Below, piece after piece: positions 44,199-54,255 of a stretch of DNA of 64,000 nt. The position numbers were made by a program, and so were the translations under genes. Each line of letters begins with the position of its first letter. The first letter of the stretch is position 1. The notes under the pieces are model-generated. The model saw only the letters and a list, made by a program, of their open reading frames with translations, made no database searches and had not been told where the DNA came from. This stretch comes from JAABRU01 sp041390465 (GTDB lineage Bacteria > Desulfobacterota > Desulfobacteria > Desulfobacterales > Desulfococcaceae), in NCBI GenBank assembly GCA_041390465.1, contig JAWKPW010000016.1:1-64000 (forward strand), in the 5' to 3' direction.

Positions 44199-44566
44199 AT
44201 GAAATGGAAGTTTTTGGAAAAATCTGTGATCATTTTCATCTCCGCACAGCAGAAGCATAGTCACAATGCTGTTTCCTTAAGACTCCCCTCCCTTGAGGGA
44301 GGGGCAGGGGAGGGTGGACATTGTTTTTAATTACAGACTGATAATCGTACCCACCCTCCCCTGACCCCTCCCATCGGGGGAGGGAACTTTTTACTTAAGA
44401 AACGGCTTTGAGCTTATGTTGCTTTGGCGGAATCTGAAAAAGGGATTCTGAGGGCGGCGGAAGGATTTTGCATTCCCGGTGATTTTGTCAAAAAAAATGG
44501 GAATATAAAAATTTTCTGCCCCTGATGCAATTCATAACACATAACCAATCACAAAGGAGAAGGTTC
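44199..44566. other. Intergenic region with G/C-rich inverted repeat
   Basis: Bases 44281-44392 form a large hairpin: CCCTCCCTTGAGGGAGGGGC and GGGGAGGGTGG at the left face CCACCCTCCCCTGACCCCTC and GGGGGAGGGA at the right. It lies just before livK and could fold in its leader, or simply be a dispersed repeat. No gene seen. Confidence 0.5.
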
Positions 44567-45712
44567 ATGCACAGAAAAGTAAGACTGGCTTTGGCACTGT
44601 TTCTTGTCTGCGGTCTGATGGCGGCTTCCCATGCCCCTGCTGCGGAAACGTACAAAATCGGCGGCATTTTTGCTGTCACGGGCCCGGCTTCCTTTCTGGG
44701 TGATCCGGAAAAAAGAAGCATGGAAATGGTGGTTGAGGCCATCAATGCCAAAGGCGGCATTGACGGACGGATGCTGGAAGCCGTGATTTATGACACAGAA
44801 GGCGATCCCACCAAAGCTGTCATGGGGGTAAGCAAACTCATCAGCAGAGACAATGTGCTGGCCATTATCGGCCCCAGCACCACACCCACAACCCTTGCGG
44901 TCATGCCTGCGACTGTAAAGGCCCAGATTCCCTTAATCAGTTGCGCGGCAGGCAACAAGATTACCTCTCCTGTGAATCCCTGGGTTTTCAAGACAGCGCA
45001 GAGCGATATTCTGGCTGTTGCGGCCATCTATGCGCATATGCAGAAGCAGAATATCAAAAAAATCGGTATCCTGACCGTGTCTGACGCATTCGGGGAAAGC
45101 GGACGGGAGCAGTTGGAGGCACAGGCTGCCCAGTTCGGTCTGACCATTGTGCAGGCTGACAAATTCGGCAACAAGGATACGGATATGACTGCACAGTTGA
45201 CCAAAATCCGATCTGCGGAACCGGAAGCCATTGTCTGCTGGGGAACCAATCCGGGCCCTGCTGTGGTGGCAAAGAATGTGCAGCAACTGGGGCTGAAAAT
45301 TCCCCTGTACCAGAGTCACGGTGTTGCCTCTCCCAAATTCATTGAACTGGCCGGAGATGCGGCAGAAGGCATTCTGCTGCCCACAGGAAAAATTCTGGTC
45401 AGCGATCTCCTGCCTGCCGAGGATGTGCAGAAAACCATTCTCAGTGATTATGCCAAACAGTACACGGAAAAATTCAATATGCCGGTGTCCGGTTTTGGCG
45501 GATATGCGTATGACGCGATGCTCATTGTTGCCAAAGCCCTGGAGGGAACCAGCGGGGACAAGGAAAAACTGCGCAAGAATATAGAGGACATGAAGGGATT
45601 TGTGGGTGTCAGCGGCACCTTCTCCTTCAGCCCCGAAGAGCATAACGGACTTGGCCCGGATGCCTTTGTCATGGTGCGGATCAAGAATAAGACTTGGGAG
45701 CTGATCCAGTAA
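44567..45712 (+). CDS. Branched-chain amino acid ABC transporter binding protein (LivK-like)
   Basis: 381 residues; ATG 44567 after AAAGGAGAAGG, signal peptide MHRKVRLALALFLVCGLMAA. 'YKIGGIFAVTGPASFLGDPE' is the start of the mature receptor, 'AINAKGGIDGRMLEAVIYD', 'IIGPSTTPTTLAVMPATVK' and 'ISCAAGNKITSPVNPWVFKT' are the ligand-carboxylate region, and 'GFGGYAYDAMLIVAKALEG' the C-terminal lobe. In related bacteria the Liv permease genes follow; here a protease gene follows instead, so the cluster is cut short. Ligand could be a branched-chain or aromatic acid. Confidence 0.92.
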   Translation: MHRKVRLALALFLVCGLMAASHAPAAETYKIGGIFAVTGPASFLGDPEKRSMEMVVEAINAKGGIDGRMLEAVIYDTEGDPTKAVMGVSKLISRDNVLAIIGPSTTPTTLAVMPATVKAQIPLISCAAGNKITSPVNPWVFKTAQSDILAVAAIYAHMQKQNIKKIGILTVSDAFGESGREQLEAQAAQFGLTIVQADKFGNKDTDMTAQLTKIRSAEPEAIVCWGTNPGPAVVAKNVQQLGLKIPLYQSHGVASPKFIELAGDAAEGILLPTGKILVSDLLPAEDVQKTILSDYAKQYTEKFNMPVSGFGGYAYDAMLIVAKALEGTSGDKEKLRKNIEDMKGFVGVSGTFSFSPEEHNGLGPDAFVMVRIKNKTWELIQ

Positions 45713-45841
45713 CACAATCAGGTGACTGATTGAAATCTTCGTAATCGGCATAAATTTTGCTTTCCGGCTGATATGCAAAACTGCATGTTGGCCGGAAAAA
45801 TTTGCAATAACTGATTATGAGGGAGAAAGATAATAAAATCA

Positions 45842-46784
45842 TTGGAAAAAATATATAGATATATGGCATTGCTGTTGGTGATATTCTGTGCTCCGGCTTA
45901 TTCAGAAAATGTGCCGCGAATTGTCGGCGGAACCGAGGTCAGTCCGGCATTCAAATATACTTGGATGGTGAGCATTGCAGAGACTGCTGAACCAAACGAT
46001 TTTGACGGACATTTTTGCGGAGGTTCTCTGATTTCATCCGATCTGGTTCTGACAGCAGGGCATTGTGTTACAGATTATGATGGACAGGTAAGCAGTCCGG
46101 CTGATATTGAAGTGCTGGTCGGCGCGCATGATCTGGAGAATCCCTCTGAAAATCCGGGAATCCGGGAGCGGATCAAAGTGTCGGCAATCCTGAAACATGA
46201 AAATTATGATAGTGCGACTATGGACAATGATATTGCTCTGCTCAGGCTTTCCAAGTCTGTCAACCCTTCTCTGACACCAATCAGGCTGATTGACAATCCG
46301 GGGCTGGCGGACACCGATGAGATCTCAAAAGTTATTGGATGGGGAGATACAAGCAGCACATATTTTTCGTTTTATCCGAATCTGCTTCAGGAAGTTGATG
46401 TGCCGGTTGTTTCCCAGGCAACATGCGCTTCTGCTATGAGCAGTATCTACAATATTACGGATAATATGCTTTGTGCCGGATATTCTCAGGGCGGGTGATT
46501 CCTGTGCAGGAGACAGCGGAGGCCCTTTGGTGATATTCGACACAGATCATTGGGAACAGGCAGGCATTGTCAGTTGGGGGGGGACACCATGCGCCAAGCT
46601 GGGTGAATACGGCGTATATACCAAAGTCTGTAACTATCTGGACTGGATCAATGTGAATACCGTTTACAATCTGGCAGATGTGATCGGCATACTGAAGGTT
46701 CTGAGCGGCATTCCGGTGCCAGATCAGTGGGAACTGTCAGGTTATGATGTATTGAAAGACGGGAAAGTCGGTTCCGATATGTAA
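45842..46784 (+). pseudogene. Secreted trypsin-like serine protease with dockerin-like tail, one frameshift
   Basis: TTG 45842 (or ATG 45863) leads a signal peptide (MALLLVIFCAPAYS) and the chymotrypsin-fold start 'VPRIVGGTEVSP'. The catalytic His is in 'LVLTAGHC', the Asp in 'DNDIALLRL', the Ser in 'SCAGDSGGPLVIF', so the triad is complete, but the Ser block is in another frame. The frame ends at 46498; removing one G from GGCGGGT near 46495 rejoins 'GYSQGG' to 'DSCAGDSGGP'. The tail 'LADVIGILKVLSGI' then 'GYDVLKDGKVG' resembles a dockerin/EF-hand-like pair, which may be cut short at 46784. A secreted protease, probably functional in the organism. Confidence 0.82.
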
Positions 46785-46959
46785 TCCTGCTTTTGGGTAA
46801 AAAATTGCAAACATACGATGAAACATCGGACAAACAGTATCAAAAAGATAAAGTTTTCACAAAAAACTGATTTTTCTCCGGAAAAATCCGGTTTTTTATA
46901 CCTGAAAATTTTCTGTTGGATACTTATCTTCCCTGTAGCCCATCTGCGATTATGCGGTG

Positions 46960-47030
46960 CTATCGCCCTCGTTCCCACGCTTTGCGTGGGAATGCAGATC
47001 GGACGCTCTGCGTTCCGTTCGGAATGTTTT
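46960..47030. repeat. Dispersed GTTCCCACGC...GCGTGGGAA repeat
   Basis: GTTCCCACGCTTTGCGTGGG followed by GACGCTCTGCGTTCC: a known type of dispersed palindromic repeat in environmental bacteria. A related piece makes up the start of the gene at 55442. Confidence 0.6.
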
Positions 47031-47298
47031 TTCCGAAAATCGCCCAAGACCGAAACCGGCAGACTGATTCATCAGACAGTTCCCCAGCCAAATTAAGGCC
47101 GATCTTATTTTTTATGAAAGAATACAAATTTACGGAATATTTTGAGAACGAAGTTCTGAGGAAACACCATCTGAAAAAGAATGGTGTATTAAGGTGTTGG
47201 AAGATCCTGTAAAATTCGAACAATCTTCAGAAGAAAACTGTTTCCGGTACCAAGGTTCCTGCGAAGAACCTGGCGGACGCTTTTCCGAGTGATAACAC

Positions 47299-47596
47299 GG
47301 ATTCTCCTTTCTTGAAACCATGCTTTTTTTGATAGTGGGTCAAACCGGTTGATTAATGTCATCCTTTCCGGGATTCGGATTGTTTTTTTCAATATTTTTC
47401 TATAATAATATCAATCCTTGCGGATTTTTTCTGTCCCGGTGTCAGACCCGAATCAACGGATTTGACCCACTGTCTTTTTTTAACCACAAAGGACACAAAG
47501 ATCACACAAAGATCACAATAAAATGAAAGCATTGCATAAATTCGGCAGTGAATCAGCACTGCCTTCCGCAAAGTACAATTTCAATGGAGAATTGGC
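47299..47596. mobile_element. MITE family M1 copy interrupted by a second MITE
   Basis: Ends GATTCTCCTTTCTTGAAACC and ATTTCAATGGAGAATTGG with the same interior words as the 22.08-kb copy (CCATGCTTTTTTT, AACCACAAAGGACAC, GCATAAATTCGGC, CTTCCGCAAAGTAC). Between the T7 tract and AACCAC lies a 144-bp foreign element (47331-47474). Confidence 0.75.
47331..47474. mobile_element. MITE family M2 copy nested in M1
   Basis: Ends GATAGTGGGTCAAACCGG and, as complement, GACAGTGGGTCAAATCCG. It is flanked on both sides by TTTTTTT (47324-47330 and 47475-47481), consistent with a 7-bp target duplication. A second copy in the opposite orientation is at 59300. No coding capacity. Confidence 0.75.
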
Positions 47597-47654
47597 ATAC
47601 CTGCGAAGACAAAACCACCATTCATAACGGCGTTTTCCGGACAGGAGATCTGCC

Positions 47655-47955
47655 ATGAAGATTGTCTGTTATCCTGATACAGATTCAATGTATGCAGATT
47701 GATCCGACAATGCAGGCGTTGAGACCCGGGAAGTCAGTCCGGGAGTTGTGCCTGATTATGACATTGACGGAAATCCCGTCGGCATTGACATTGACAACGC
47801 GAAAGCAAAAATCCTCCCTGAACGAACTGATTCTCCGGAGGATACCAACAGACAGTTATATTCCAAATGCTGGCTGCCTGAACCCGCATCCGCCTCCATC
47901 TCAAACAGAAAAAGAGGAAGGTCTGAATGTTGATCAATTCAGTAAGGTTCCATAA
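47655..47955 (+). pseudogene. DUF2283 family protein with an internal stop and a frameshift
   Basis: Starts MKIVCYPDTDSMYAD, then TGA where the family has Leu in 'YxDLSD', then 'VETREVSPGVVPDYDIDGNP' and 'GIDIDNAKAK', then a frameshift to 'LNELILRRIPTDSY'. DUF2283 proteins are small and of unknown function, often next to toxin-antitoxin or restriction genes. Here the restriction-modification remnant follows. Confidence 0.62.
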
Positions 47956-48065
47956 ATTTCGGGCATGAAGTTTTCAGGATTGTGTTTATGCACCGGGCAC
48001 AGGCTGGAAGCTTATAAGCGTTTTTATACCTGAAAATTTTCGTTGACCTGCTTTATGTTAAGGAT

Positions 48066-51000
48066 ATGAAATTGATAAACACCTACATTGAAAATATCAG
48101 CAGAAGATACAGAAACGGCAACACCACCGAGCATTCAGTTCCGGGGCGATCTCGCAGAATTTTTGAGGAGTTTGACAGAAAAATCATTGTGACCAATGAG
48201 CCTAAAAGAATTGAATGCGGCGCGTCATGGATCTGATTCTCACAAAAAACAGAATTCCCGTTGGTTACATTGAAGCAAAGAACATCGGCATTCCCCTTGA
48301 CAAAGCAGAGGAAGAGGAGCAGTTGAAACGGTACAGGGAAAGTCAAAAACCTTGTTTTGACGGATTATCTTTAATCCCGCTGTACCGGAACGGGGTTTGT
48401 CACTTCCGTCACAGCTGCAGAAGTGAAAGGCAGAGAAATTGCTGCAATTCCGGATGCCTTTGATGATTTCAGAAATCTTGTCACAGATTTCTGTCTTTAT
48501 ATTGGTCAGACCGTAAAATCCCCGTCAGAACTTGCGGAAATGATGGCAGCCAAAGCCCGGATGCTGCAGTCGGTCATGGAAAAGGCTTTGACCGGAGATG
48601 AAAAAAATGAGCAGGACAGCACCCTGAAGGATCAGATGCTTGCTTTTAAGAAGATTCTGATTCATGACATAAAACCCTCCGAATTTGCGGATATTTATGC
48701 ACAGACCATTGCTTACGGCATGTTCGCGGCAAGGCTCCATGACCGGAGCCTGCAGGATTTCTCAAGACAGGAAGCCGCGGAACTGATACCGAAAACCAAT
48801 CCGTTTCTGCGAAGTCTTTTCAGTTATATTGCGGGGCCGGACATTGATGAGCGCATTGTGTGGATTGTGGATGCGCTGGCCGATGTTTTCCGGGCTGCGG
48901 ATGTGGCGCAGTTGATGGAAAATTTCGGTTCTGCGGATCAGAAACTGATCCGGTAATCCATTTTTACGAAACCTTTCTTGCAAAATACAATCCCAGACTG
49001 CGCAAAAGCAGAGGGGTATGGTACACGCCCGCGCCTGTGGTGAATTTCATTGTCCGGGCTGTGGATGACATTTTAAAGACGGAATTCGGGCTTTCCGCAG
49101 GTTTGGCAGATACATCAAAAACAAAAATTGCGGTGCAGGAACAGGGGGCAGGAAAAACCAAAAGAATTCCACAGGGTTCAGATTCTTGATCCTGCCGCGG
49201 GAACCGGCACGTTTCTGGCGGAAATTGTGAGGCAGATTCATGAAAAATTCAAAAATCAGCAGGGAATATGGAGCAGTTACGCTGAGGAGCATCTGATACC
49301 CAGACTCAACGGTTTTGAAATTCTGATGGCCTCCTATGCAATGGCGCATCTGAAACTTGGCCTGCTGCTGACAGAGCTTGGTTACAAGGCGAAAAAACAG
49401 GAACGGTTCAGAATTTTCCTTACCAACAGTCTTGAGGAAGCGGATGAGGATACCGGTTCCATGTTCACCACATGGCTGTCAAAGGAAGCATCGGAAGCGA
49501 ATCTGATCAAGCGGGATACGCCGATTATGGTGGTGATCGGAAATCCTCCTTACAGCGGCGAAAGCGCGAACAAAGGCGAATGGATTATGAAACTGATGGA
49601 AGATTACAAAAAGAGCCGGTGGGAAGGAAAACTGAAAAAAGAGCGAACCAAATGAGCCAATGATGATTATGTCAAATTCATCCGTTATGGACAGCATTTT
49701 ATAGAGAAAAACGGAAGCGGTGTCATGGCATTCATCAATCCCCACGGGTATCTGGACAATCCCAATTTCCAGGGGAATGCGCTGAATCTTCTGAAAACAT
49801 ACGACAAAATTTATACCATTGATCTACAGGTATGGCAACAGCAAAAAGAAAGTGAAGTCTGTCCGGATGGCAGCAAAGATGAAAATGTCTTTGACATTAT
49901 GCAGGGCGTTTCCATCAATCTGTTTGTCAAAACAGGGAAAAAGAAGCTCTGGTGAACCGGGAAAGTGTTTTATTTGATCTCTACGGAAAAAAGGAAGACA
50001 AATATGCTTTCGGGGAAAATCAGCTAAAACAAATTCCATTTGCAGAACTTCGCCGAATGCAAACCTGATTATTTTTTTGTGCCGAAAAATTTTGCTTGAT
50101 GCAGATTATAAAAACGGATTTTCCTGCAATGATTTGTTCTTTATTAACGGTGTTGGAATGACAAACTGCTATTACGATTTTGTGATAAAAAATGACAGAA
50201 CTGAATTATTGAATTTTTACAAAGAATTTCAGAATTCTGACTGGATAAGTTGATTTACTTCACAAAAAATTCAATGTAAGAAAAAAAGCGGGGCTGGAAT
50301 ATTTTGCACGGATATGACAATATCAGAAATGAAAAAGATTTATCCAACTATATAAAACCAATATCTTATCGTCCATTTGACAGTAAATATATCTTTTACG
50401 AAGATAAACTGGTCTGGCGGACTGTCCGGAAAGTCATGCAGCACTCCTCAAAGGTGAAAATGTGGGATTGGTCTTTTCAAGACAGGCTACTGATGAGTAC
50501 TGGAGTAATATTCAGATAACAAATTCAATGATAGACAATCGTTATCATTTCAGTTATAAAGGTATTCCACAGCAAGCGCCTCTCTACCTTTATTCTGGAA
50601 CTGAGGTTTGCAATCCACAGATGTGCGCCAAGCAGAAAAGAACCCCAATCTTAACATGGAAATTGTTCAGCAGATTGCCAAAGCCATTGATCTCAAATCT
50701 ACCCGGAGAAAGAGGAAACCAAAGGCACATTTGCGCCCATTGACATTCTGGATTATATTTATGCTGTGCTGCATTCCCCGGCATTTCGGGAAAAATACAA
50801 AGAATTCCTCAAAATTGATTTTCCCCGCGTTCCCTATCCCAAAAATGCAAAAATTTTCTGGCAACTGGTGAAAATCGGGACAGAACTCCGCACCGTCCAT
50901 CTGCTGGAAAACCCGATAACCGAACAGTTTATCACAAGTTATCCCAAAGACGGGGACAGCACCGTCACCCGGAGCATCTCAAAAAAAGACTTTGAACTCA

Positions 51001-51239
51001 CGGATAAGAAAAAGAAAACCGGCAGGGTATGGATAAATGATCACCAGTATTTTGACAGGGTTCCCCAGACAGCCTGGGAATTTTACATCGGCGGTTATCA
51101 GCCCGCACAGAAATGGCTCAAAGACCGCAAAGGCAGATCATTGAATTTTGATGACATTCTGCATTACCAGAAAATCATTGCGGCATTGAACCGGACAGAC
51201 AGCCTTATGAAGCAGATTGACAAAATTGATTTTATATAG
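48066..51239 (+). pseudogene. Single-polypeptide restriction-modification enzyme (N6-adenine MTase with N-terminal nuclease), many frameshifts
   Basis: Pieces in order over all three frames: 'KLINTYIENISRRYRNGNTT', 'VTNEPKRIECGA', the nuclease core 'RIPVGYIEAKNIGIPLDKAE' (PD-ExK type), 'MAAKARMLQSVMEKALTGDE', 'RLRKSRGVWYTPAPVVNFIV', methylase motif I 'ILDPAAGTGTFLAEIVRQIH', motif IV 'VVIGNPPYSGESANKGEWIM', 'FDIMQGVSINLFVKTGK', 'INDHQYFDRVPQTAWEFYIG' and 'GYQPAQKWLKDRKGRSLNFD'. The order fits large Type IIG/ISP-like enzymes of about 1,000 residues. At least ten frame breaks lie between 48.2 and 50.8 kb, so no active enzyme is predicted from this sequence. Confidence 0.8.
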
Positions 51240-51289
51240 CATATACAGGGATAATCCCTTGATTGATTTCCGGAAAGGAAGATATGCGG

Positions 51290-51320
51290 GATTTGCCAAC
51301 TTTTCAAAAGTTGGCAAATC
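51290..51320. repeat. Palindromic element PAL copy 4 with compensatory change
   Basis: GATTTGCCAACTTTTCAAAA then GTTGGCAAATC: a perfect palindrome in which the A-T pair of the other copies (TTGACAAC/GTTGTCAA) is replaced by C-G on both arms. The right flank GGGAATCTGATTCTGAATTC resembles that of copy 1. Confidence 0.82.
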
Positions 51321-51365
51321 TTGTGGGAATCTGATTCTGAATTCGCATTATAAAGGGGGTAAAAT

Positions 51366-51785
51366 ATGAGTCCTTCCTATCATCATGGCTATCTTTGCAG
51401 CAAACTTGTCGTGGCCCTGAGCACTGTGCCGAATATCACAGTCTTTGCCGAATTGACCCTGCAAATTGGAGAAAAAGATTATATCCCTGATATCTGCCTT
51501 TATCCCAAACGCGAAGTCAATCTGATGGAAAAAGACATCATCCGCATGAAAGAAATGCCATCCGCAGTTGTGGAAATTCTCTCTCCCACCCAGACAGTTC
51601 AGGAACTGATGGATAAATTTGACATTTATTTTCAGGCAGGAATTCAGTCATGCTGGCTTGCAGCTCCATTTGCGCAGACGGTGAGCGTGTATACGTCAGA
51701 CGGCCGGGCGCGTGTGTTTCACAATGAGGACATTGTTGATTCTGCCCTGCAGATTCGGCTGGAATGGAAAACGATCTTTGGATGA
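51366..51785 (+). CDS. Uma2/DUF820 family PD-(D/E)XK nuclease-like protein
   Basis: 139 residues, ATG 51366 after AAAGGGGG. 'SPSYHHGYLCSKLVVALS', 'VFAELTLQIGEKDYIPDICL' (the D of DxCLY), 'MPSAVVEILSPTQTVQELMD' with VEILSP, and a conserved 'KFDIYFQAGIQSCWL' make it a Uma2 family member. These are restriction-endonuclease-fold proteins of unknown role, abundant in cyanobacteria and some Desulfobacterota. It is shorter than many relatives and overlaps or abuts the next gene. Confidence 0.85.
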   Translation: MSPSYHHGYLCSKLVVALSTVPNITVFAELTLQIGEKDYIPDICLYPKREVNLMEKDIIRMKEMPSAVVEILSPTQTVQELMDKFDIYFQAGIQSCWLAAPFAQTVSVYTSDGRARVFHNEDIVDSALQIRLEWKTIFG

Positions 51786-51829
51786 GAGCGGACGGAAAAG
51801 CCTCCTGTGTTCCCCAACCCCCAAACCCT

Positions 51830-54208
51830 ATGGACAATGACATGGAAAATATCAGAAAAGCAATGGAAAATCTCAACCGCAGCATGAGCGAGCGGTATCA
51901 GGTGGATCTGATTCCCTTTGAGGAGTTTCTGAAAATACTCACAGAAAAACCGGAACAGGTGATCCGCAACATCTTTCAGGTTTTTCATGACATGATCCGC
52001 CATTATGTGTCAGAAGGGATGGATGAATACCCGGATGATCCGGAATCCATACAGTACATGTATTATGACTGCAGCCGGCTTTTTGTGGAAGATGTGGATC
52101 ATCCCTTTTTTGCAGACCGTCTTTTTGCCAACCGTCTCATCAACCATGTGGAAGCCATGAAACGGGGCGCGCAGCAAAACAAAATCTACATCTTTGACGG
52201 CCCTCCGGGATGCGGCAAAAGCACTTTTCTGAACAATCTGTTCAAAAAATTTGAAAGTTATGCCAATACCGAAGAGGGGATGCGCTATGAAACCGTGTGG
52301 CGTCTGGATCGAAAGCTTCTGGGCGGCAATTTTTCGGGGCCTGAAACCACGCATCCGCTGATTGAAAAACTGTCCCGGCTTCTGGGGAGTCCCCATCTTT
52401 CCGAGCCGGAAATGGGTATGCCGGACATGAATATGAACGGCGAGCCTTCAGAGCCCGGACGTCCGCAGGAATGCGGAAATCTGTTCGGAGATCAGTATCA
52501 GATCAGTATGACAGGGGATTATCTGGAAATTCCCTGTCCCGGACATGAATATCCCCTGCTCATCATTCCCAAACGCTACCGCAGGCAACTGCTGGATGAT
52601 CTGTTCCAAAATGATGAATTCAAATGGAACCTGTTCACGGACAAAGCCTATGAATGGGTGTTCCGGGACAAACCCTGCACCATCTGCAGCTCCCTGTATC
52701 AGGCTCTGCTCAACAAAGTGAAAAGCCCCTGGGAAGTGTTCAAAATGGTGTATGTGCGTCCCTACCGCTTCAACCGCAGGCTGGGAGAGGGCATCAGTGT
52801 CTTCAACCCCGGCGACCGTCCCATGCGCCAGACCGTGCTGGCCAATCCCATGCTGCAGAGACGCATCAATGAACTGCTGCAGGACAGCAATCAGGTCAAA
52901 TACATCTTTTCCCGGTATGCCAAAACCAACAACGGCATTTACGCGCTCATGGACATCAAATCCCACAATGTGGAGCGCCTGATTGAACTGCACAACATCA
53001 TCAGTGAAGGGGTTCACAAGGTTGAGGAAATTGAGGAAAATGTCAATTCCCTGTTCTTTGCGCTCATGAATCCCGAAGACAAAAAGAACATTCACGGCAT
53101 CCAGTCCTTTTCGGACCGCATTGAATACATTCAGATTCTCTATGTCCTTGATCTGAACACAGAAGTGGAAATCTACCGCAACATCTTCGGCAAGCATATC
53201 GATGACAGTTTTCTGCCGCGGGTCCTGCACAATTTTGCACGGGTCATCATCTCCACCCGGCTGAACCGAAAATCTGATGCGCTTCTGGAATGGATAGGGG
53301 ATGCGAAAAAATACGCGAAATACTGTGATGAAAATCTGCAACTGCTCAAGATGGAGATTTACACAGGTTATATTCCGGCCTGGCTTTCGGAAGAGGATCG
53401 GAAGAAATTCACGGCCAGAATCCGGCGCAAAATCATCGCGGAATCCGAAACCGAAGGGAAAAACGGATTTTCCGGCAGGGATTCCATCAAAATCTTCAAT
53501 GATTTCTATTCCTCCTGTGCCAAAGAGGATCGGCTGATCAATATGTACACCCTGCGCAAGTATTTTACCAAAATCCGGCCTGATCTCAGTGAATCGGTTC
53601 CCGAAGGCTTTCTGGACTCCCTGACCCGGATGTATGATTACACCATTCTGCAGGAAGTCAAGGAATCCCTTTACTATTATAACGAAGCCCAGATTTCCAG
53701 GGATATCCGCAACTATCTCTTTGCCATCAATTTTGAGATCGGGGACAGGGAAGTCTGCAAATTTACGGGAGAGCCGATTGAAATCACGGAAGATTTTCTC
53801 CAAAGCATTGAAAACCGGCTTTTGGGGGCCAGGGCAGATGCCGGCCAGCGCCAAAGTTTCCGGAAAGATACCCAGAAAACCTATACCTCCAAAACCCTGA
53901 CCCAGGAAATGATGCTGGATGGAAAACCTGTAACCGAAACAAAGCTTTATATGGAACTGCACGGGCGCTATGTGCACAATCTCAAGGAAAAGGTGCTGGA
54001 TCCCTTTCTGGAAAATGAAAATTTCCGTCAGGCCATCAAGGATTACGGAAAGGAAAGTTTCAAAACCTATGACAAGAGAATCCGGGAGGATGTGAGTTTT
54101 CTCATCAGCAATCTGTGCAAAAAGCACCGTTACACCGAACAGGGGGCAAAAGAGGTCTGCATTTATGTCATTGACGGGGATTTGGCAAAAAAATATGAAA
54201 AACCCTGA
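51830..54208 (+). CDS. PrkA-like AAA+ serine protein kinase, long form
   Basis: About 792 residues if started at ATG 51830; a start at 51764 overlapping the Uma2 gene is also possible, and no clear ribosome site decides. 'IYIFDGPPGCGKSTFLNNLF' is the Walker A of the PrkA AAA domain, 'PCTICSSLYQALLNKVKSPW' and 'VYVRPYRFNRRLGEGISVFN' are PrkA-family blocks, and the C-terminal kinase-like region has 'YTLRKYFTKIRPDLSESVPE' and 'CIYVIDGDLAKKYE'. Typical PrkA is about 640 residues; this one has insertions, including a Met/Pro-rich loop (PEMGMPDMNMNGEPSEPG). Usual partners YeaH and SpoVR are not adjacent. Confidence 0.85.
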   Translation: MDNDMENIRKAMENLNRSMSERYQVDLIPFEEFLKILTEKPEQVIRNIFQVFHDMIRHYVSEGMDEYPDDPESIQYMYYDCSRLFVEDVDHPFFADRLFANRLINHVEAMKRGAQQNKIYIFDGPPGCGKSTFLNNLFKKFESYANTEEGMRYETVWRLDRKLLGGNFSGPETTHPLIEKLSRLLGSPHLSEPEMGMPDMNMNGEPSEPGRPQECGNLFGDQYQISMTGDYLEIPCPGHEYPLLIIPKRYRRQLLDDLFQNDEFKWNLFTDKAYEWVFRDKPCTICSSLYQALLNKVKSPWEVFKMVYVRPYRFNRRLGEGISVFNPGDRPMRQTVLANPMLQRRINELLQDSNQVKYIFSRYAKTNNGIYALMDIKSHNVERLIELHNIISEGVHKVEEIEENVNSLFFALMNPEDKKNIHGIQSFSDRIEYIQILYVLDLNTEVEIYRNIFGKHIDDSFLPRVLHNFARVIISTRLNRKSDALLEWIGDAKKYAKYCDENLQLLKMEIYTGYIPAWLSEEDRKKFTARIRRKIIAESETEGKNGFSGRDSIKIFNDFYSSCAKEDRLINMYTLRKYFTKIRPDLSESVPEGFLDSLTRMYDYTILQEVKESLYYYNEAQISRDIRNYLFAINFEIGDREVCKFTGEPIEITEDFLQSIENRLLGARADAGQRQSFRKDTQKTYTSKTLTQEMMLDGKPVTETKLYMELHGRYVHNLKEKVLDPFLENENFRQAIKDYGKESFKTYDKRIREDVSFLISNLCKKHRYTEQGAKEVCIYVIDGDLAKKYEKP

Positions 54209-54255
54209 CAAAGACTGTCCGTTCTTCGGCGGTAAATCAAATCGGCTGCAGCAGT

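Noticed and set aside
47655..47720. TGA read as an amino acid (recoding) in the DUF2283 frame
   Set aside because: A second frame break follows in the same gene and the position is Leu in relatives; a nonsense change is simpler.
52448..54211. A 587-residue minus-strand frame over the PrkA-like gene
   Set aside because: Antisense shadow of a well-supported AAA+ gene; its composition is the complement pattern and no family is visible.
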